From a virus, in the IMG/VR virus record IMGVR_UViG_3300021961_000268, positions 1-37,232 of that record: a stretch of 37,232 bases of DNA, one strand, 5' to 3'. Position 1 is the first letter of the stretch. The number at the start of each line of letters is the position of its first letter. Positions 8,720 to 17,843 of this stretch are shown here, piece after piece. The notes under the pieces are model-generated. The model was not told the DNA's origin. It worked only from the letters and a program-made list of their open reading frames with translations, and ran no database searches. The translations under genes were made by a program, and so were the position numbers.

Positions 8720-10343
8720 AAAATATCTAGGGAATCCCAAATTAAAGAAAGTTGGTATGATTCTAAACCTGACCGAAGATCAGGTTACCGAGTTTATCAA
8801 ATGTTCCGAAGATCCCGTTTACTTCGCTGAGAAATATACCAAGATCATTACACTTGACCACGGTCTACAGACTATCAAGTTGTATCCCTTTCAGCGCGAT
8901 GCTGTGAGAAAAATTGCAAACGATCGTCGTGTAATTATCAAGGCAGGTCGTCAGGTGGGTAAGACCACGATGGTTGTTGCGACGCTGCTATGGTATATCA
9001 TCTTTAACGAAGATAAGACCGTGGCAATCCTAGCCAACAAAGCCAAGACCTCCCGTGAAATTCTTGCGCGTCTAAAGATTGCGTATGAAGAATTGCCTTT
9101 ATGGCTACAGCAAGGCGTCAAGGTCTGGAACAAGGGTGACATTGAACTTGAAAATAACTCAAGAGTGCTGGCTGACTCTACGGCGTCTACCGCGATTCGT
9201 GGTTTTTCTATCTCATTCCTGTATCTTGACGAGTTTGCTTTCGTGCCCAATAACATTGCCGAAGAATTCTTCTCAGCGGTATATCCTACCATTACATCAG
9301 GTACAACTTCTAAGATCCTAATCTCATCAACGCCTAATGGTATGAATCACTTCTACTCAATGTGGAATGAGGCAGAGGCAGGTAAGAATGGATTTACACC
9401 GATTGAAGCCAGCTGGAGAGAGGTGCCAGGAAGAACTGAAGAATGGGCAGAAGAACAACGTCGTGTACTCGGCGATGATAAGTATCTACAAGAAATGGAA
9501 TGTGAGTTTCAAGGTTCAACAGGAACACTGATCTCAGGATTTGTATTGAAATCATTAACCTTCCGTAAACCAGAGATTGACGCTACAGTTCCTGGATTAG
9601 CGATCTATGAACGTCCAATGGAAGGGCGAGTGTATGCGCTGGTAGCCGACACAGCCCATGGCAAGGGTCAAGACTACTCAGCCTTTGTAATCATAGATAT
9701 CGCTGCAGTTCCGTATCGAGTCGTTGGTAGATATATGAACAATACTATTCCACCTGTAGTCTTTCCGTCGATCATACAAAAATTGGGTAAGTATTACAAC
9801 GATGCTTATGTGCTGATAGAGAATAACGATATTGGATCACAAATCCTACAGTCTCTATTCGACGACTTTGAGTACGAAAACCTACTCTCCTCTATGATGG
9901 TCAAGAAACAGCTGCAGCTAACATGGTCGGTAGGTATGAAAAAGGGTGAAAGAGGCGTTCGAACTACCAGAGCAACCAAAAGAATCGGTTGCCAGCTGCT
10001 AAAAGGTCTAGTAGAGTCCTACAAACTCAAGATCGAAGACTTTGATATTATTATGCAATTATCTACTTTTATAAATAAGGGTGAGAATTTTCAAGCTGAA
10101 GACGGCTCTCACGATGATCTTGTAATGTGTCTTGTTTTGTTTGCGTGGATGACCAATCAGAAGTTTTTTTCTGATCTCTGTAACGCAAATATTCGTAGAA
10201 AGTTATTTGAGCAACAGATGCAGGCTATTGAGGACGAAATGCTACCATTACCAGTCCCAGGAGATGCATCTATGGAAAATATGTTTGTTGCAGAGGGAAC
10301 CGTATGGGTTGTCGTGCCTTCAGATGAGATTGTCAAATTTTGA
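8709..10343 (+). CDS. gp17: Large terminase subunit gp17 (packaging ATPase and nuclease)
   Basis: A 544-residue DNA-packaging motor subunit with both catalytic domains complete. The ATPase domain shows Walker A AGRQVGKTT (residues 79-87), Walker B FLYLDEF (170-176, D174/E175) and coupling motif SSTPNG (206-211). The RNase H-fold nuclease that makes headful cuts has acidic residues at D314 (VADTAHGKGQDYSAF), E371 (LIENND) and D469/D470 (GSHDDLV), matching the D-E-D triad of T4 gp17. The length is a little under T4 (610 residues). The ATG at 8709 overlaps gene 16. A perfect TATAAATA lies inside the gene at 10070-10077. Confidence 0.95.
   Translation: MEIKKYLGNPKLKKVGMILNLTEDQVTEFIKCSEDPVYFAEKYTKIITLDHGLQTIKLYPFQRDAVRKIANDRRVIIKAGRQVGKTTMVVATLLWYIIFNEDKTVAILANKAKTSREILARLKIAYEELPLWLQQGVKVWNKGDIELENNSRVLADSTASTAIRGFSISFLYLDEFAFVPNNIAEEFFSAVYPTITSGTTSKILISSTPNGMNHFYSMWNEAEAGKNGFTPIEASWREVPGRTEEWAEEQRRVLGDDKYLQEMECEFQGSTGTLISGFVLKSLTFRKPEIDATVPGLAIYERPMEGRVYALVADTAHGKGQDYSAFVIIDIAAVPYRVVGRYMNNTIPPVVFPSIIQKLGKYYNDAYVLIENNDIGSQILQSLFDDFEYENLLSSMMVKKQLQLTWSVGMKKGERGVRTTRATKRIGCQLLKGLVESYKLKIEDFDIIMQLSTFINKGENFQAEDGSHDDLVMCLVLFAWMTNQKFFSDLCNANIRRKLFEQQMQAIEDEMLPLPVPGDASMENMFVAEGTVWVVVPSDEIVKF
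10070..10077 (+). promoter_or_regulatory. Possible intragenic late promoter in gene 17
   Basis: TATAAATA in the coding strand of gp17, 316 nt upstream of the gp18 start. It could add late transcripts of gp18 or of a C-terminal gp17 fragment, but the codons (F-I-N-K) can produce it by chance. Confidence 0.3.
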
Positions 10344-10347
10344 AAAA

Positions 10348-10355
10348 ACTAAATA
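10348..10355 (+). promoter_or_regulatory. Late promoter variant before gene 18
   Basis: ACTAAATA directly after the gp17 stop, 37 nt before the ATG of gp18. An AGGAG ribosome binding site follows at 10381-10385. Confidence 0.6.
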
Positions 10356-10392
10356 ATTTAGCAACTTTAGGTTCCTATTAAGGAGTATACAA

Positions 10393-12153
10393 ATGGCATT
10401 TCAAGTATCACCAGGTGTGAACGTATCTGAAATTGACACAACTACAGTTGTTCCAGCAGTATCAACTAGCGTTGGAGCAATCGTCGGTAATTTTCAGTGG
10501 GGTCCAGTAAATTCACCAGTTCTAGTTTCTAGTGAAGTCGAACTTGTTGATAAGTTCGGCAAACCAAATGATGATACAGCTGTTGACTTTTTAACAGCTG
10601 CAAATTTCCTATCATACTCAAATGCTCTGAGAGTGCTGCGTGCTGCTCCCGCAGGAGCATATAATGCTACTAGCAGAAATGATGTCAGTGTTCAGTATAA
10701 AGATGAAACAGATTATTTCAACGATGGTGACTATGACACTGGTATTGCATCTGCTACAGACGAAAATAAATTTAACTTCGCAGCACGTTATCCTGGTGCA
10801 CTAGGTAACTCCCTGAAGGTTGAAGTTTGGGCTAACAGCAATACTTCTTTGTTTAGCAGCTGGGCTTATGCTCCTCTATTTGATACTATACCAGGAACCT
10901 CAAATTATGTCTCTGTAAATCACAACTCTAGCGCAAAAGATGAGATGCACATTGTAGTGGTTGACGAAGATGGTGCAATTACTGGTAAAGCAAATACTGT
11001 TCTAGAAAGATTCGGTTATTTGTCAAAAGCAACAAATGCTAAAGACGAAAGCGGACAATCACTTTATTACAAAGAAGTATTGCTCCGTAAATCTAAGTGG
11101 ATCTACTGGGCTGGTCATCCTAACACTGATGTGCAAATTACTGGTTCAGGCGCAGGTGCTTGGGGTGTAGCAGCTAATGCAACTCATACATTTGGTGACA
11201 TCATTGATAACAGTGGTGCCGACAAAGTTGGCAACAGCGTATTTTCCCTAGTTGGTGGTGTCGACGCTGCTGTTACTAGTACTGAAATCCAAGTAGGATA
11301 TGATAATATCAAGAATAGTGAGAACGTAGATATTTCTCTAATTCTCACAGCAGCTCAGGATGCAACTAGCCAAGAGTATGCAGTCAATACTGTTTGTGAA
11401 ACTAGAAAAGATTGCGTAGCATTCGTATCACCTCCACTAACAGACTGCCTATCTTCTACAGCAGTTGATGACGTCGTAAGTTGGAGAAATGATGATCTAA
11501 ACATTTCCTCATCATACGGTGTAGCTGACAGCGGTTGGAAGTATCAGTATGACAAATATAACGATGAATATCGTTGGGTTCCATTGAATGGTGATGTTGC
11601 TGGTCTATGTGCAAGAACTGATAACGATCGCGATCCTTGGTTCTCACCAGCTGGGTTTAATCGTGGTCAGATTAAGAATGTTGTTAAGTTGGCTTTCAAT
11701 CCAAACAAGGCAGCTCGAGACGAACTGTACAAAGCAGGTGTCAATCCAGTAGTCAGTTTCCCAGGAGAGGGTACTGTACTGTTTGGAGATAAGACAATGC
11801 TAGGACGCCCAAGCGCATTTGATCGTATCAATGTACGTCGCTTGTTTATTGTTCTAGAAAAGGCAATCTCTCGCGCTTCTCGTTCAAGTCTGTTTGAGTT
11901 CAACGATGAGTTTACAAGAGCACAGTTTGTAAATCTAGTTGAACCATTCTTGAGAAACGTGCAGGGTCGTCGCGGTATCTATGACTTCCGTGTAGTTTGC
12001 GACGAAACAAACAATACACCAGAAGTTATTGATCGAAATGAGTTCGTCGGTGATATCTATGTGAAGCCAGCGAAGTCAATCAACTTTATCCAGTTGAACT
12101 TCGTAGCTGTGAGAACTGGCGTCTCCTTCGAAGAAATCGTAGGCAGAGTATAA
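10393..12153 (+). CDS. gp18: Tail sheath protein gp18
   Basis: A 586-residue contractile sheath subunit. The N-terminus FQVSPGVNVSEIDTTTVVPA and VGAIVGNFQWGPVNSPVLV is the conserved sheath opening (SPGVyvsE..). The C-terminal third holds the conserved interlocking domain, including GFNRGQIKNV, GTVLFGDKTM, SAFDRINVRRLFIVLEKAI and the terminal YVKPAKSINFIQLNFVAVRT. T4 gp18 has 659 residues; the difference probably lies in the exposed middle insertion domains. It has its own late promoter variant and a good AGGAG site, fitting high expression. Confidence 0.95.
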   Translation: MAFQVSPGVNVSEIDTTTVVPAVSTSVGAIVGNFQWGPVNSPVLVSSEVELVDKFGKPNDDTAVDFLTAANFLSYSNALRVLRAAPAGAYNATSRNDVSVQYKDETDYFNDGDYDTGIASATDENKFNFAARYPGALGNSLKVEVWANSNTSLFSSWAYAPLFDTIPGTSNYVSVNHNSSAKDEMHIVVVDEDGAITGKANTVLERFGYLSKATNAKDESGQSLYYKEVLLRKSKWIYWAGHPNTDVQITGSGAGAWGVAANATHTFGDIIDNSGADKVGNSVFSLVGGVDAAVTSTEIQVGYDNIKNSENVDISLILTAAQDATSQEYAVNTVCETRKDCVAFVSPPLTDCLSSTAVDDVVSWRNDDLNISSSYGVADSGWKYQYDKYNDEYRWVPLNGDVAGLCARTDNDRDPWFSPAGFNRGQIKNVVKLAFNPNKAARDELYKAGVNPVVSFPGEGTVLFGDKTMLGRPSAFDRINVRRLFIVLEKAISRASRSSLFEFNDEFTRAQFVNLVEPFLRNVQGRRGIYDFRVVCDETNNTPEVIDRNEFVGDIYVKPAKSINFIQLNFVAVRTGVSFEEIVGRV

Positions 12154-12159
12154 TAAATA
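12152..12159 (+). promoter_or_regulatory. Late promoter variant before gene 19
   Basis: AATAAATA (one mismatch to TATAAATA), overlapping the last base pair of gp18's stop region and ending 26 nt before the gp19 ATG. An AGGAG lies at 12172-12176. Confidence 0.55.
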
Positions 12160-12185
12160 GATTAAGGTCATAGGAGTAATTAAAA

Positions 12186-12767
12186 ATGGCATTTAATGTA
12201 GACCAATTTCGCACTGTAATGCAATATGATGGTGCAAGACCTAATCTATTTGAGGTCGTGCTAAGATTCCCTAATTATGTGGAACTTGGTGGTGTCGCTA
12301 ATCAGCAGTCAAGATTTTACTGCAAATCAGCGCAGCTACCAGGATCAACTATTGGGGTTGTCAACGTACCATACTTCGGTCGTGAAGTAAAAGTTGCTGG
12401 CAATAGAACTTTTGCTGACTGGTCGGTAACAATCATCAATGATGAAGACTTCACTATCCGTAATGCTTTTGAAAGGTGGCACCGTGGCATCAATGAGAAC
12501 GTACTTAACCTACGCTCTCCAAGTGCCATCAGCACATCACCAGCAGCACCAGGACTTTCCTATGCTGTTGATGCTGAGGTGTATCAGTATGCTAAGATCG
12601 GTGGAAGCCCAATTAAGAAGTATAAGTTTACTGGTTTGTGGGTAAACGATATTTCTCAGATTGATCTAGATTGGGGTTCAAACGACACGATTGAAGAGTA
12701 TACTGTGACATTGTCATATCAGTACTGGACAACAGCTGATACTGCAAGCGCAACCCCAACAGCCTAA
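12186..12767 (+). CDS. gp19: Tail tube protein gp19
   Basis: A 193-residue major tube subunit that stacks as hexamers inside the sheath and carries DNA into the host. Residues ARPNLFEVVLRFP, FYCKSAQLPGSTIG and DWSVTIINDEDFTIRNAFER match the gp19 family; T4 gp19 has 163 residues. It has its own late promoter and ribosome binding site and is followed at once by a strong stem-loop terminator, so tube protein can be made in large amounts independently of the portal gene downstream. A distant relative lies at 20741-21271. Confidence 0.93.
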   Translation: MAFNVDQFRTVMQYDGARPNLFEVVLRFPNYVELGGVANQQSRFYCKSAQLPGSTIGVVNVPYFGREVKVAGNRTFADWSVTIINDEDFTIRNAFERWHRGINENVLNLRSPSAISTSPAAPGLSYAVDAEVYQYAKIGGSPIKKYKFTGLWVNDISQIDLDWGSNDTIEEYTVTLSYQYWTTADTASATPTA

Positions 12768-12774
12768 TGAATAT

Positions 12775-12801
12775 GGGGGAGTGATTACTCCCCCTCTTTT
12801 T
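12775..12801 (+). terminator. Rho-independent terminator after gene 19
   Basis: An 8-bp stem GGGGGAGT/ACTCCCCC with a GATT loop (12775-12794) is followed by TCTTTTT. It sits 7 bases after the gp19 stop. No clear promoter lies between it and gp20, so read-through probably supplies gp20. Confidence 0.85.
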
Positions 12802-12817
12802 GATTATGGAGTAATAT

Positions 12818-14485
12818 ATGGCAATTAATCTATTTGGCTGGGAACTTCTTCGTAAGAAAGGTCTAGCACCATCCGATCAACCTTCTATTGCACCACCTCA
12901 GACTGATGATGGTGCATACACTATTGGTGCAGGTGCTGTGGGTGGATACTACGGCACATATCTAAATCTTGAAACTGCATTCAAGAATGAAAATGAACTC
13001 ATCTCTCGCTATCGCACCATGGCAATGCAGCCTGAGTGCGAACAAGCCATTGACGAAATTGTTAATGAAGCAATTGTACATGATGAGAAAGGTAAGTCAG
13101 TTGACATTGTTCTAGATGATCTAGAACACTCAGATAACATTAAAGAACTTATTCGTGAAGAGTTCTATGAAATTTTAAAACTATTGGACTTTCAAAACTC
13201 AGGACACGATATCTTTCGTCGCTGGTATGTAGACGGAAGAATATTCTATCAAGTACAGATTGATCCAGCCAATCCAAAACTTGGCATTCAGGGATTAGTT
13301 TACCTTGATCCAAGAAAGACAAAGAAAGTTCGTGCAGTAGAAAAAGCAAGAGATCCTCGTACTAATGTTGATTATGTAAAAGGTACTCAGGAATTTTATA
13401 TCTACAATGAACGTGCAGTATTGGGTGGGGCGAATATGATGATGTCTAGCCCTGTAGATGCTTCTGTAAAGATTGCAGCTGACTCAGTGGTAAATATCAA
13501 TTCAGGATTGCTAGACGTATCAAGAAATATGGTACTGTCTTATCTGCACAAGGCTATCAAGCCATTGAATCAGTTGCGTATGATTGAAGATGCTGTGGTT
13601 ATCTATCGTCTATCCCGTGCGCCAGAGCGTCGCGTGTTCTATATTGACGTGGGTAATCTACCAAAAGCAAAAGCAGATCAGTATTTACAGTCAATTATGA
13701 CCAAGTTCCGCAACAAGGTTGTATATGATGCATCATCAGGCGAGGTGCGTGATGATCGTCGCTTCACTAGCATGATTGAGGACTTTTGGATTCCTCGTCG
13801 TGGTGAAGGAAAGGGAACTGAGATCACCACTCTGCCAGCTGGACAGAATCTTGGTGAGTTGACAGACGTCAAATACTTTGAGCAGAAACTATACAAGTCG
13901 CTTAATGTTCCATTGTCAAGACTTGAAGCTGCGCAGGGTTTCTCATTGGGTCGTACCACTGAGATTACTCGTGATGAAATCAAATTCAGTCGTTTTGTAG
14001 ATCGTCTGCGCAATCGTTTCTCAGGATTGCTAGACGAACTCATGAAGCGTCAGCTGGCTCTCAAGGGTATCGCTTCCGTTGAAGAATGGGAAGAGATCAA
14101 AGAAGATATTCACTATGATTGGATGGAAGACAATAACTTTGCAGAACTCAAAGACGCAGAGTTAATGACTTCTAGAGTTACACTATTGAATACCATGATT
14201 CCTTTCGTTGGAACTTATTATTCAATGCAGTGGGTTCGTAAGAATATCCTACAACTAACTGAAGACGAAATCAACGAGATGAAGGAAGAAATTGGTGCTG
14301 AACGTGAAGAGATGATGGCAATCGCACAGCTGGATGCAGAGAAACAAGCCATTCAGACTGCTACCGTAACACAGGCTCAGGTAAGTGCACAGATGCAAGC
14401 ACAACAGCAAAATGCACCGCCTGAACAACCTGCAAATATAAATAAAACTAGTGCTAACACAACCTCTAAAGGCGAGGAACAATAA
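12818..14485 (+). CDS. gp20: Portal protein gp20
   Basis: A 555-residue portal subunit, close to T4 gp20 (524). The dodecamer starts prohead assembly and is the channel for DNA packaging and exit. Recognisable gp20 segments are MAMQPECEQAIDEIVNEAIV, DILFRRWYVDG-like DIFRRWYVDGRIFYQ, LVYLDPRKTKKVR, RMIEDAVVIYRLSRAPERRVFYIDVG and LPAGQNLGEL, as used in gp20 diversity surveys of aquatic phages. The C-terminal 50 residues are Gln/Ala-rich and low in complexity. A GGAG site at 12808-12811 precedes the ATG. The distal end of the gene contains the late promoter of the next gene. Confidence 0.95.
   Translation: MAINLFGWELLRKKGLAPSDQPSIAPPQTDDGAYTIGAGAVGGYYGTYLNLETAFKNENELISRYRTMAMQPECEQAIDEIVNEAIVHDEKGKSVDIVLDDLEHSDNIKELIREEFYEILKLLDFQNSGHDIFRRWYVDGRIFYQVQIDPANPKLGIQGLVYLDPRKTKKVRAVEKARDPRTNVDYVKGTQEFYIYNERAVLGGANMMMSSPVDASVKIAADSVVNINSGLLDVSRNMVLSYLHKAIKPLNQLRMIEDAVVIYRLSRAPERRVFYIDVGNLPKAKADQYLQSIMTKFRNKVVYDASSGEVRDDRRFTSMIEDFWIPRRGEGKGTEITTLPAGQNLGELTDVKYFEQKLYKSLNVPLSRLEAAQGFSLGRTTEITRDEIKFSRFVDRLRNRFSGLLDELMKRQLALKGIASVEEWEEIKEDIHYDWMEDNNFAELKDAELMTSRVTLLNTMIPFVGTYYSMQWVRKNILQLTEDEINEMKEEIGAEREEMMAIAQLDAEKQAIQTATVTQAQVSAQMQAQQQNAPPEQPANINKTSANTTSKGEEQ
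14437..14444 (+). promoter_or_regulatory. Late promoter before the prohead repeat-protein gene
   Basis: An exact TATAAATA inside the last codons of gp20, ending 41 nt before the ATG at 14486. This is a plausible late start for the core-protein genes. Confidence 0.55.
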
Positions 14486-16162
14486 ATGGACACAAGAGAA
14501 CTAATTGACTCAATCATCGCAAGCGAAGAAGATTCTGCAGAGAAGTTTGTCTCTACCATGGAAGAGCGTATTTCAGATGCGCTTGAGGTTCGCAAGGTTG
14601 AACTAGCATCAGGAATGATGGGCGATCTAGAGGAAGCGAAGTTTGAAACTCGTGCGCAGTGGAGAGCTGAAACTCCTGCCGTGATTTTGAAGAGTTATAC
14701 AGCTTCATACAAAAAGAAAAAGAAAACTGATCCTGATAAGGCAGAAAAATTTTATAACAGTATTATCAAGCCACATCTAGAAAGACATCCAGAACTTGCA
14801 AAAGAAGAAGTCGAGCAGGTGGATGAGAACGTAGCAAGTTCGAACGACAGCAAAGAAATCAGAAGAATGATAGCACGCCAAGTTCGTGGTGGTGGAGACA
14901 CTCTCAAGGGTGGATTGGGTGCTCGTCTTGGTGGCGAAGGTCGTGGTGAGATTAGTCGAAGTAATACTGTTAGAGGACCAACTACTAGAAAGGGTACATT
15001 ATCAAAAAGAGTTCAACGCAAGTTGGCTAGTGTATCCAAAGAAGGTGGAAGAATTACAGGACCAAAAGGAAAACTTCCAGAAGAAGTCGAGCAGGTGGAT
15101 GAAGTTGCTAAGTGGAGAAGACCTCCGCGCAGCGCCATGCAAGCTGCTCTTGGTCGAGGTTTCAAAAGAGGTCTTGGTACTCCTGTGAACCCAATTGATG
15201 ATAAGCCAGAAGATAAACTCGCAAAACGTGCATCTATTTCTAACACTAAAGATCTAAAGGCTGCGATAAAAAGAGATCGTGCAAACGAAGAAGTCGAGCA
15301 GATTGATGAACTAAAGAAGTCAACACTTGCTTCATATGTTAATAAGTCAGCAGGAAGAATTCGCGCTGCTGCAGAACTTTCAAAAGAGTTCGGCAGCATG
15401 GGAGATACAGCTAAAACTGCAAAGGATAAACAAGCAGCACGTGGCTTAGAAAAAGATTTTGCAGACACAGCAGCCAAAAGAGTCATGGGAGTTCGTCGTG
15501 CAGCTGCTAGACTAGCAAAGGAAGAACTCAAGCCTGAATTTGCAAAGGCTTCTAAGAAACATCCTGAACTTGATAGAGATCAGAATCATCCAGATTCTCT
15601 CAAATTAAAAGCACCTGAAGAACTTAGAAACAAGCCACAATTTGCTAATCGACGATCGCGCGCAGACAAAATTCACGCAGCAGCAGCAGCACGTTACAAA
15701 CTTTACACTCGTGAAGTGGATGAGGAAGTCGAGCAGATGGATGAAGCAATTACTCTAAAACAAATAGACTATCAAAAAGGTCACAAGTTGATGTACAAAG
15801 ACGGCAAGCAAAAGATTGTACGCAGTAAGACAAGCCAAGCTGCTCATAGAGAACAGGGCTGGAAAGAGCGTTTCAGTGTTCGTGCTGCAGAAAAAGCTGG
15901 ATTGAAGAAAGAAGATGTTGAGCAGATCGATGAACTAAAGGCTAGTAAATATGCTGATATGACTGACAGACAAAAATTAATGTTGATGAAAGATAAGAGT
16001 GCGAGTCAGACCATTTCTGCATTAGCAAAGTATAGAAAGGTTGGTGATATTAATAAACTATCACCAGCTCATCGCACTTTAGTTGCTAACTATATGGAAA
16101 GAACTGGTGGCACTGGTGGTCTTTCTCGTTCAGTACAAATGATGGCTCTAAAGCAGAAATAA
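14486..16162 (+). CDS. Prohead core/internal head protein with repeated protease-site-like motifs
   Basis: A 558-residue protein in the position where T4 has the small core genes 67 and 68. I do not recognise its family by sequence. The first 60 residues are acidic and helical (MDTRELIDSIIASEEDSAEK). Five copies of E[ED]VEQ[VIM]DE follow at residues 107, 199, 268, 413 and 476. Between the motifs the sequence is strongly Lys/Arg-rich, with SYTASYKKKKKTDPDK and RNKPQFANRRSRADK. T4 gp21 protease cuts after the Glu of (L/I)-X-E; the I-D-E copies fit that rule, and the V-D-E and M-D-E copies are near fits. I infer a scaffold polyprotein that gp21 cuts into basic internal peptides. It starts right after the gp20 stop and its stop overlaps the next gene. 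Confidence 0.65.
   Translation: MDTRELIDSIIASEEDSAEKFVSTMEERISDALEVRKVELASGMMGDLEEAKFETRAQWRAETPAVILKSYTASYKKKKKTDPDKAEKFYNSIIKPHLERHPELAKEEVEQVDENVASSNDSKEIRRMIARQVRGGGDTLKGGLGARLGGEGRGEISRSNTVRGPTTRKGTLSKRVQRKLASVSKEGGRITGPKGKLPEEVEQVDEVAKWRRPPRSAMQAALGRGFKRGLGTPVNPIDDKPEDKLAKRASISNTKDLKAAIKRDRANEEVEQIDELKKSTLASYVNKSAGRIRAAAELSKEFGSMGDTAKTAKDKQAARGLEKDFADTAAKRVMGVRRAAARLAKEELKPEFAKASKKHPELDRDQNHPDSLKLKAPEELRNKPQFANRRSRADKIHAAAAARYKLYTREVDEEVEQMDEAITLKQIDYQKGHKLMYKDGKQKIVRSKTSQAAHREQGWKERFSVRAAEKAGLKKEDVEQIDELKASKYADMTDRQKLMLMKDKSASQTISALAKYRKVGDINKLSPAHRTLVANYMERTGGTGGLSRSVQMMALKQK
14804..15934 (+). repeat. Five dispersed copies of an 8-codon E[ED]VEQ[VIM]DE motif
   Basis: Copies at 14804-14827, 15080-15103, 15287-15310, 15722-15745 and 15911-15934, all in frame. 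The first four share the DNA core GAAGTCGAGCAG exactly, and the fifth differs by synonymous and conservative changes. Spacing is irregular (189-435 bases), so these are dispersed functional motifs and not a tandem repeat. Confidence 0.85.
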
Positions 16163-16377
16163 TGAAATTTAAACAACTACGCCAAAGAATCGACGAAGCA
16201 CCAATCACCAAGGAAATTATCCCTCAGATGATTATGGTGTTAAAGCGTCGTGGTATTCGCATGTTTCCAGATGGGCGCAAGGTTGCATTGTATGTGAATG
16301 ATAAGTACAATCTAGTATTCAGCGTTCCATTTGGTGATTCTGCTGGAGACTCTGTGCTTACAGGAGTAAAAGGATGA
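16162..16377 (+). CDS. Small conserved hypothetical head-region protein
   Basis: A 71-residue protein starting in the TAATG junction with the preceding gene and ending in an ATGA overlap with the next one. Family not recognised. Residues 8-13 read QRIDEA, an I-D-E/A sequence that fits the gp21 prohead protease rule, as in the upstream repeat protein. The remainder (PQMIMVLKRRGIRMFPDGRK then a beta-strand pattern VALYVNDKYNLVFSVPF) looks like a compact alpha/beta domain. Its place between the portal and the protease suggests a minor prohead-core component. This is context only. Confidence 0.6.
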   Translation: MKFKQLRQRIDEAPITKEIIPQMIMVLKRRGIRMFPDGRKVALYVNDKYNLVFSVPFGDSAGDSVLTGVKG

Positions 16378-17159
16378 TTGCAGAAGGACCACAAGGACCA
16401 GAAATTAATAGAGGTCCAGAAGACAATTTACACTATCAAGATGGTCCTAATAAGGGAAAACTTAGACCAAAATCAATTAGAGATGTTGAACAAAGCAGCC
16501 GATCACCAGCAAGTAAAGCACGCGCTGCAGAGTTTGCTAGAAATTTTGAAACAGGTAAAGATAAACCCAAGATCGGAAGCGGTTATGATCCCAGTAGAGC
16601 AATTAGAGATACTGAATTGACCACAAAAGGACAAGATGCCTTTAAAAGACACGCTGCTGAAATAGCAGCTGATACAAAAAAATTAAAGGCTGGTGGAAAA
16701 CTTTTGGCTAGAGTAGCTGGACCAATCCCTACTGCTGCTCTAACTGGCTATGAAGCTGGTAAATATTTGAATAATAAATTTAAAATATCTGATAGAATTT
16801 TAGATGCTACTATGAAAGAACAAATTTTGAATCGCATATACAATATTCTTGAAGAAAAGTTTGCAGTTCTAAAAGAAACTTTAATGCTTGAAGCGAATCG
16901 CAATGTTATCAAGCAGGGTAGAACTAAAATTATTCGTGCGCGTGTTCGTGGTGGTAAGGTTCAGAGAAGAAAGAAATTTTCTGCAGTAAAAGGATACACA
17001 ATCCGTGGTGGTAAATTAACACGTATGACTCCAGCAGAAAAGCGTAAAAGAAAAATCGGTGCGCGCCGAGCTAAATTAAAACGCAAAGCGAAAATGGCAC
17101 GCGCATTGATGAAGCGTAAGAGATCACTTAGAAAAAGAGCAGCATTGGGGTTAAAATAA
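16374..17159 (+). CDS. Basic prohead core protein (gp68-like, tentative)
   Basis: A 261-residue protein. The N-terminal third is Gly/Pro-rich and polar (MIAEGPQGPEINRGPEDN). A short hydrophobic helix near residues 112-128 (ARVAGPIPTAALTGYEAGK) follows. Residues about 150-175 (ILEEKFAVLKETLMLEANRN) form a helix containing L-M-L-E/A, a good match to the gp21 cleavage rule. The last 85 residues are extremely basic (RRAKLKRKAKMARALMKRKR). Position just before gene 21 and the basic C-terminus recall T4 gp68, a prohead core protein processed by gp21, but T4 gp68 is only about 140 residues. A DNA- or scaffold-binding core protein is the likely role. Confidence 0.6.
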   Translation: MIAEGPQGPEINRGPEDNLHYQDGPNKGKLRPKSIRDVEQSSRSPASKARAAEFARNFETGKDKPKIGSGYDPSRAIRDTELTTKGQDAFKRHAAEIAADTKKLKAGGKLLARVAGPIPTAALTGYEAGKYLNNKFKISDRILDATMKEQILNRIYNILEEKFAVLKETLMLEANRNVIKQGRTKIIRARVRGGKVQRRKKFSAVKGYTIRGGKLTRMTPAEKRKRKIGARRAKLKRKAKMARALMKRKRSLRKRAALGLK

Positions 17160-17804
17160 ATGAAACTCATTACTGAAACAGTAGAAGCAGTCAAGGTCAT
17201 CACCGAAGAAAAGAATGGTGTGAAGTCGTTGTACATCACTGGTCCTTTCCTTGTCGGCGAGACTAAGAATCGTAACGGTCGCAGTTATCCAATGCAGACT
17301 TTAGTCCGTGAGATGAAGCGTTACAACGAAGAATACGTTGACAAGAATCGCGCATTCGGTGAGCTGGGTCATCCAGATACACCTAGCATCAATCTAGATC
17401 GCGTATCTCATATGGTTACCTCTCTAAAGCAAGAGGGTAATATCATTATGGGGAAAGCAAAAATTCTGGAAACACCTATGGGTAAGATCGCCAAGTCTCT
17501 AATGGAGGGTGGCGCAACTCTAGGTGTTTCTTCACGTGGCATGGGCTCTCTAAAAGAAGTCAATGGCGTGAACGTCGTGCAGGACGACTATTATCTAGCC
17601 ACAGCGGCAGATATTGTTGCGGATCCATCCGCTCCAGGAGCCTTCGTACAAGGTATCATGGAAGGCAGAGAGTGGGTATGGGACAATGGTTTGATTAAGG
17701 AAGTCAGCATCGTTGAGATGTATGATGAAATTAAGAATGCCAAGCAACGTCAGTTAGAGGAAGTATCACTTCGAATCTTCGAAAACTTCCTTTCAAAACT
17801 TTAA
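17160..17804 (+). CDS. gp21: Prohead core protease gp21
   Basis: A 214-residue protease, nearly the length of T4 gp21 (212). It matures the prohead by cutting the scaffold, core proteins and the capsid N-terminus. It belongs to the herpesvirus assemblin-like serine proteases: the candidate catalytic His is H71 in FGELGHPDTP and the candidate nucleophile lies in LGVSSRG (S124/S125), with YLATAADIVADPSAPGAFV following. The start overlaps no neighbour but directly abuts the previous stop. Its likely substrates gp22, gp23 and the core proteins all lie next to it. Confidence 0.94.
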   Translation: MKLITETVEAVKVITEEKNGVKSLYITGPFLVGETKNRNGRSYPMQTLVREMKRYNEEYVDKNRAFGELGHPDTPSINLDRVSHMVTSLKQEGNIIMGKAKILETPMGKIAKSLMEGGATLGVSSRGMGSLKEVNGVNVVQDDYYLATAADIVADPSAPGAFVQGIMEGREWVWDNGLIKEVSIVEMYDEIKNAKQRQLEEVSLRIFENFLSKL

Positions 17805-17808
17805 ATTT

Positions 17809-17816
17809 TATAAATA
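17809..17816 (+). promoter_or_regulatory. T4-type late promoter before genes 22-23
   Basis: An exact TATAAATA directly after the gp21 stop, ending 27 nt before the gp22 ATG. An AGGAG lies at 17831-17835. It probably drives high-level scaffold and capsid synthesis. Confidence 0.75.
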
Positions 17817-17843
17817 TAATTACCGTTTATAGGAGTTTTTCAA

